From positions 496,001-560,000 of the forward strand of contig NZ_FRBW01000001.1 in the NCBI RefSeq assembly GCF_900142725.1: 64,000 nucleotides of DNA. The letters are read 5' to 3'. The notes under the pieces were generated by a model. The model saw only the letters and a list, made by a program, of their open reading frames with translations, made no database searches and was not told where the DNA came from. Position numbers and translations under genes: made by a program. This stretch comes from Roseibium suaedae. GTDB lineage: Bacteria; Pseudomonadota; Alphaproteobacteria; Rhizobiales; Stappiaceae. Below, one piece after another: positions 61,267-64,000 of the stretch. Every line of letters begins with the position of its first letter. The stretch's first letter is position 1.

Positions 61267-61725
61267 TCAGATGCCAGATTGCCGCTTGGCGGCGCGCATG
61301 ATGGTCTCGAGCTGGTTCAGGAAACGCGACCGGTCGGCCTTGGTGAAGGCCGGGCCGCTTTCACGGATCTCGCCGATTTCCCGCAGGTGTGTGTTGAGAT
61401 TACGGATCGCCAGCCGCATTCCCATCGCATCCTCGCGAAAGGGCTTGCCGTTGGGCGAAATGACCAGCGCGCCCGTGCTGACGCAGCGCGAGGCTAGGGG
61501 CACATCGGCGGTAACGACGACATCGCCGGTCTTGGCCCGTTCCGCGATCCAGTCATCCGCCACATCAGGCCCCTCAGGAACCACCACCCGTTCGACCAGA
61601 TCGCTGTCGGGCATCCGCATCCAGCTGTTGGACACGATCTTGACCTCGACCTTGTGCCGTTCGGCCACCCGCACGGCTTCTTCTTTCACGGGGCAGGCAT
61701 CTGCATCGACATAGAGAATGGTCAT
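61267..61725 (-). CDS. YaiI/YqxD-family protein (DUF188)
   Basis: 152 residues with the family N-terminus 'ILYVDADACPVKEEAVRVAERHKVEV' and 'VVTADVPLASRCVSTGALVISPNGKPF', a PIN-like arrangement of acidic residues (VDADACP; DDWIAE; TADVPLA). A nuclease activity has been suggested for the fold but not shown here. It follows the flavoprotein gene by three bases, so the two are probably co-transcribed. Confidence 0.9.
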   Translation of the reverse strand: MTILYVDADACPVKEEAVRVAERHKVEVKIVSNSWMRMPDSDLVERVVVPEGPDVADDWIAERAKTGDVVVTADVPLASRCVSTGALVISPNGKPFREDAMGMRLAIRNLNTHLREIGEIRESGPAFTKADRSRFLNQLETIMRAAKRQSGI

Positions 61726-61728
61726 GGC

Positions 61729-62940
61729 CTATCCCTTGTGCTGGCTCAGGTAGCGGTCGATCCCGCGGGCCGCGCCAAGTCCGGTGGCAAAGCACGCCTG
61801 CAGCAGATAGCCTCCTGTCGGAGCTTCCCAGTTCAGCATCTCTCCGGCGGCAAAGACGCCGGGAAGGGCTTTCAGCATCAAGCCATCGTCCAGCTGATCG
61901 AGGCAAATGCCGCCTGCGGAGGAGATAGCCCGATCCATGTCATAGGTGGCATGGGTCGTGAGCTTCAGGTCCTTGATCCGCTCGGCGAGGCCCTGCGCGG
62001 TATCCGGCAATGGACCGGGCTCGCGAAGGAGGGCCGTCTCCGCCGGGTTCAAGCCAGCCGCCTTGCGCAGGAAGGTGCTGATGGACTGCTTGCGGCGGGG
62101 AGCGCCGAGCTTGCGCGTGAGTTGATCAAGGCTCAGGTCGGGACGAAGGTCGAGGGAGAAGTCCGCCGAGCCATTCGTCTCGATCAGGCTCCTGAGATCC
62201 GCGCTGAAAGCGTAGACTAGGCCTCCTTCAAGACCGGTGGACGAAATCACTGCTTCTCCCATTGCGCTTTGACCGTTGACGGTCATGCGCAGTCGCTTGA
62301 GCGGAGTTCCGGCAAAACGCTCGGTCAGAAGCGGGCTCCAGCCGATGCGAAAGCCGCAATTGGCTGGGCGCAACGGACTGATCGCTATGCCTTTGTCTTC
62401 AAGAGCGGAGGTCCAGCCACCGTCAGAACCAAGCCGGGGCCAGCTGGCGCCGCCAAGTGTCAGAAGAACGGCATCGGCCTCGATTGTCTTGCCCTGTTCC
62501 TCAGGCGTATCGAATGTCGCGCTGCCGTTCTCGGCAAATCCGGTCCAGGTTGTCCGGCTCAGGAAGGTCACGCCAGGCTGGTCCAGGCGCTGGAGCAGTG
62601 CCCGCAGCAGCGGAGAGGCTTTCATGGCAATCGGAAAGACGCGTCCGCTCGAGCCGACAAAGGTTTCTTGCCCGAGATCCTGGCACCAGGCTCTGAGGTC
62701 TTCGGGCGGAAAAGCTTTCAGATAAGCCTCCAGGAAGCCTGCTGCCTCCCGGTAGCGTGCCAGAAAGATGTCTGGCTGCTCACTGTGCGTAAGATTGAGG
62801 CCGCCACGCCCTGCCATCAGGAACTTTCGAGCCGGAGAAGGCATTCTGTCTGCAAGGGTGACTTGATAGGATAGTGAAGACAGATGATCGGCAGCCATCA
62901 AGCCAGCAGGACCCGCGCCAATAATAAGTACTTTTAACAT
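61729..62940 (-). CDS. HI0933-like flavoprotein (TIGR03862 group)
   Basis: 403 residues, FAD dinucleotide fold 'KVLIIGAGPAGLMAADHLSSLSYQVTLADR', 'ARKFLMAGRGGLNLTHSE' and the C-terminal 'GVFAAGEMLNWEAPTGGYLLQACFATGLGAARGI'. It is related to the other flavoprotein at 40.9-42.1 kb but belongs to the TIGR03862 subgroup. The substrate is unknown. Confidence 0.9.
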   Translation of the reverse strand: MLKVLIIGAGPAGLMAADHLSSLSYQVTLADRMPSPARKFLMAGRGGLNLTHSEQPDIFLARYREAAGFLEAYLKAFPPEDLRAWCQDLGQETFVGSSGRVFPIAMKASPLLRALLQRLDQPGVTFLSRTTWTGFAENGSATFDTPEEQGKTIEADAVLLTLGGASWPRLGSDGGWTSALEDKGIAISPLRPANCGFRIGWSPLLTERFAGTPLKRLRMTVNGQSAMGEAVISSTGLEGGLVYAFSADLRSLIETNGSADFSLDLRPDLSLDQLTRKLGAPRRKQSISTFLRKAAGLNPAETALLREPGPLPDTAQGLAERIKDLKLTTHATYDMDRAISSAGGICLDQLDDGLMLKALPGVFAAGEMLNWEAPTGGYLLQACFATGLGAARGIDRYLSQHKG

Positions 62941-63218
62941 GGTTTCCTTCTGGGTGTATTCATTGTTTGGGGCAAGTTATTTGTTATGATTGGTTGTCAG
63001 TGGAGATGGTTGCTAAAAATCAATACTTTTAGTCGGTTTGGTTGTATGAATTGTTAGGAAACTCGTGAAATATAAGGGGTACGCAGCCGCCGATAGCAGC
63101 ATGAAAGGGGCAAGACAAGAGGCGATCTGCATGAATGCAAGGGCTTCGCAAAGCCGGACCCGAGGCCATGGAGGGGCTGTCTGGATCTGGCGCGCAGAGG
63201 GAAGAAGTGGAGGAGACG

Positions 63219-64000
63219 ATGGTCAAAAGTCTGAGCCAGATTCTTGTCGTTGACGCCGACCCCAAGGTGTTGAGTGCGTTCGAGCGTATCTTCTCCGACC
63301 AATACCGTGTTGCCACCTTCGACGAGCCCAACAAGGCACTCCCCTGGATCAAGGAAAATCCTGGTGTTGCAGTCATTGTTTCTGCAATCAACCTGTCCGG
63401 CATGGGGGGCGTTTCCTTCCTCAGTGCCTGTGAAGCTGCTGCACCTTATGCCGCCCGAATTCTGCTGACTGCCGAAAAATCGGTTGATCTGGTCAAGCAG
63501 GCTGTCAACAACGGCCATATCTTCATGCTTCTGACCAAACCCTGCTCACAAGCCGAACTGACCGCCGCTGTCCATGCTGGAATGACACAGCATAACCGGC
63601 TTCTGCAAGAACGCACTGTTTTGGAGCGCACTCTTTCCGGTTCGGTTAAACTTCTGATTGAAATGCTGTCGCTGTTTCATTCCGAAGCCTTCCGCCGAAC
63701 GTCGGTCATGCGCCCTCAGGCCATGCGGATCGCCCAGCGTATGGGCGTGAAAAAGACCTGGGAACTGGACATGGCCGTGATGTTCTCACCCCTGGGTGAA
63801 GCCTTGCTGCCGAAGGAGATCCTGGCCAGATACAGGACTGCGAAACCCCTGACCGATCAGCAGCGTGAAATCCTGGCGCGCGCGCCGGCGCAGACACGCG
63901 ATCTTTTGAAGAACATTCCCCAGCTCGACCGTGTGGCAGAGTGCCTTTATCTGTCCAGCCGGGGGTTCGACGGTTCAGGCTTCCCTGTTGATGGCCCGGT
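63219..64000 (+). CDS. response regulator-like protein with degenerate receiver and HD-GYP-type domain (3' truncated)
   Basis: At least 260 residues, open to the right edge. An ATG follows GGAGGAG. Residues ~5-120 form a CheY-like receiver: the acidic pair is Asp12/Asp14 (VVDADP) and the conserved Lys is in 'MLLTKPC', but the phospho-acceptor position in 'VIVSAINLSGMGG' is Ala56. Residues ~140-260 resemble the HD-GYP output of RpfG-like proteins ('LDMAVMFSPLGEALLP', 'AQTRDLLKNIPQLDRVAECLYLSSRGFDGSGFP'), yet the HD pair is Ser190-Pro191 and GYP reads GFP. Phosphorylation and phosphodiesterase activity are both unlikely; a binding or scaffold role is inferred. Confidence 0.8.
   Translation, partial: MVKSLSQILVVDADPKVLSAFERIFSDQYRVATFDEPNKALPWIKENPGVAVIVSAINLSGMGGVSFLSACEAAAPYAARILLTAEKSVDLVKQAVNNGHIFMLLTKPCSQAELTAAVHAGMTQHNRLLQERTVLERTLSGSVKLLIEMLSLFHSEAFRRTSVMRPQAMRIAQRMGVKKTWELDMAVMFSPLGEALLPKEILARYRTAKPLTDQQREILARAPAQTRDLLKNIPQLDRVAECLYLSSRGFDGSGFPVDGP

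Noticed and set aside
63065-63253. Small + strand frame before the response regulator
   Set aside because: It overlaps the true regulator start with its GGAGGAG site and has no sensible ribosome-binding site or composition.
1-64000. CRISPR arrays, transposases, prophage genes, tRNA or rRNA genes
   Set aside because: I saw no regularly spaced repeats, transposase or integrase domains, or tRNA/rRNA signatures anywhere in the window.

Overview
The window reads as chromosomal DNA of a GC-rich alphaproteobacterium, most likely in the Hyphomicrobiales (Stappiaceae/Roseibium-like). This is an inference from a RirA-type Rrf2 regulator beside hemP, RirA and Irr-like DNA boxes, an EcfG-type promoter, a BA14K-like exported protein, a betI-choXWV layout and many tightly overlapped catabolic operons. 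I see no tRNA, rRNA, phage, transposase or CRISPR. Almost everything is accessory catabolism and uptake with local regulators.

Layout. (1) 1-15.5 kb, + strand: the end of a LacI-family regulator, a GH38 alpha-mannosidase, then a family-5 ABC importer (binding protein, two permeases, two ATPases) overlapping with a HAD-like protein of unknown role, a large six-hairpin-type protein without assigned family, and a GH105 unsaturated glucuronyl hydrolase. The set fits cytoplasmic breakdown of an imported mannose/uronate oligosaccharide. (2) 15.6-24.7 kb: the homoprotocatechuate meta-cleavage operon hpaF-E-D-[aromatic amino acid decarboxylase]-hpaG-H-I plus an amidase on the - strand, with divergent hpaR. 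(3) 24.8-28.4 kb: a class III aminotransferase, anmK, a GntR regulator and a MAPEG protein. (4) 28.5-36.8 kb: a GntR regulator divergent from kynU-kynA-kynB, followed closely by a complete LivGFHMK-type amino acid importer. (5) 36.9-38 kb: an iron-control island with hemP, rirA, an Irr-like box, two RirA-like boxes and a candidate small RNA. (6) 38-42 kb: GH43 beta-xylosidase with a LacI regulator, and a flavoprotein. (7) 42-49.2 kb: betB, betA and betI (- strand) divergent from choX-choW-choV (choline uptake and oxidation to glycine betaine), with a near-ideal BetI operator. (8) 49.3-50.6 kb: ChaC-like and DUF4405-like genes. (9) 50.8-60.1 kb: an RpiR regulator divergent from an operon encoding an FGase-family amidohydrolase, a TRAP transporter, a glutamine-synthetase-like ligase, an aldehyde dehydrogenase and an iron alcohol dehydrogenase. 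This is a good candidate for a gamma-glutamylated amine or amino-alcohol pathway. (10) 60.1-64 kb: cspA, a stress-promoter-driven exported protein, a YaiI-family protein, a second flavoprotein, and the start of a response regulator whose receiver and HD-GYP catalytic residues are all replaced.

The observations most worth following are the hemP/sRNA/rirA regulatory island, the FGase-TRAP-GS-ALDH-ADH operon, the unassigned proteins in the GH38/GH105 locus, the EcfG promoter with an overlapping CRP-type dyad at 60.7 kb, and the doubly degenerate response regulator at the right edge.
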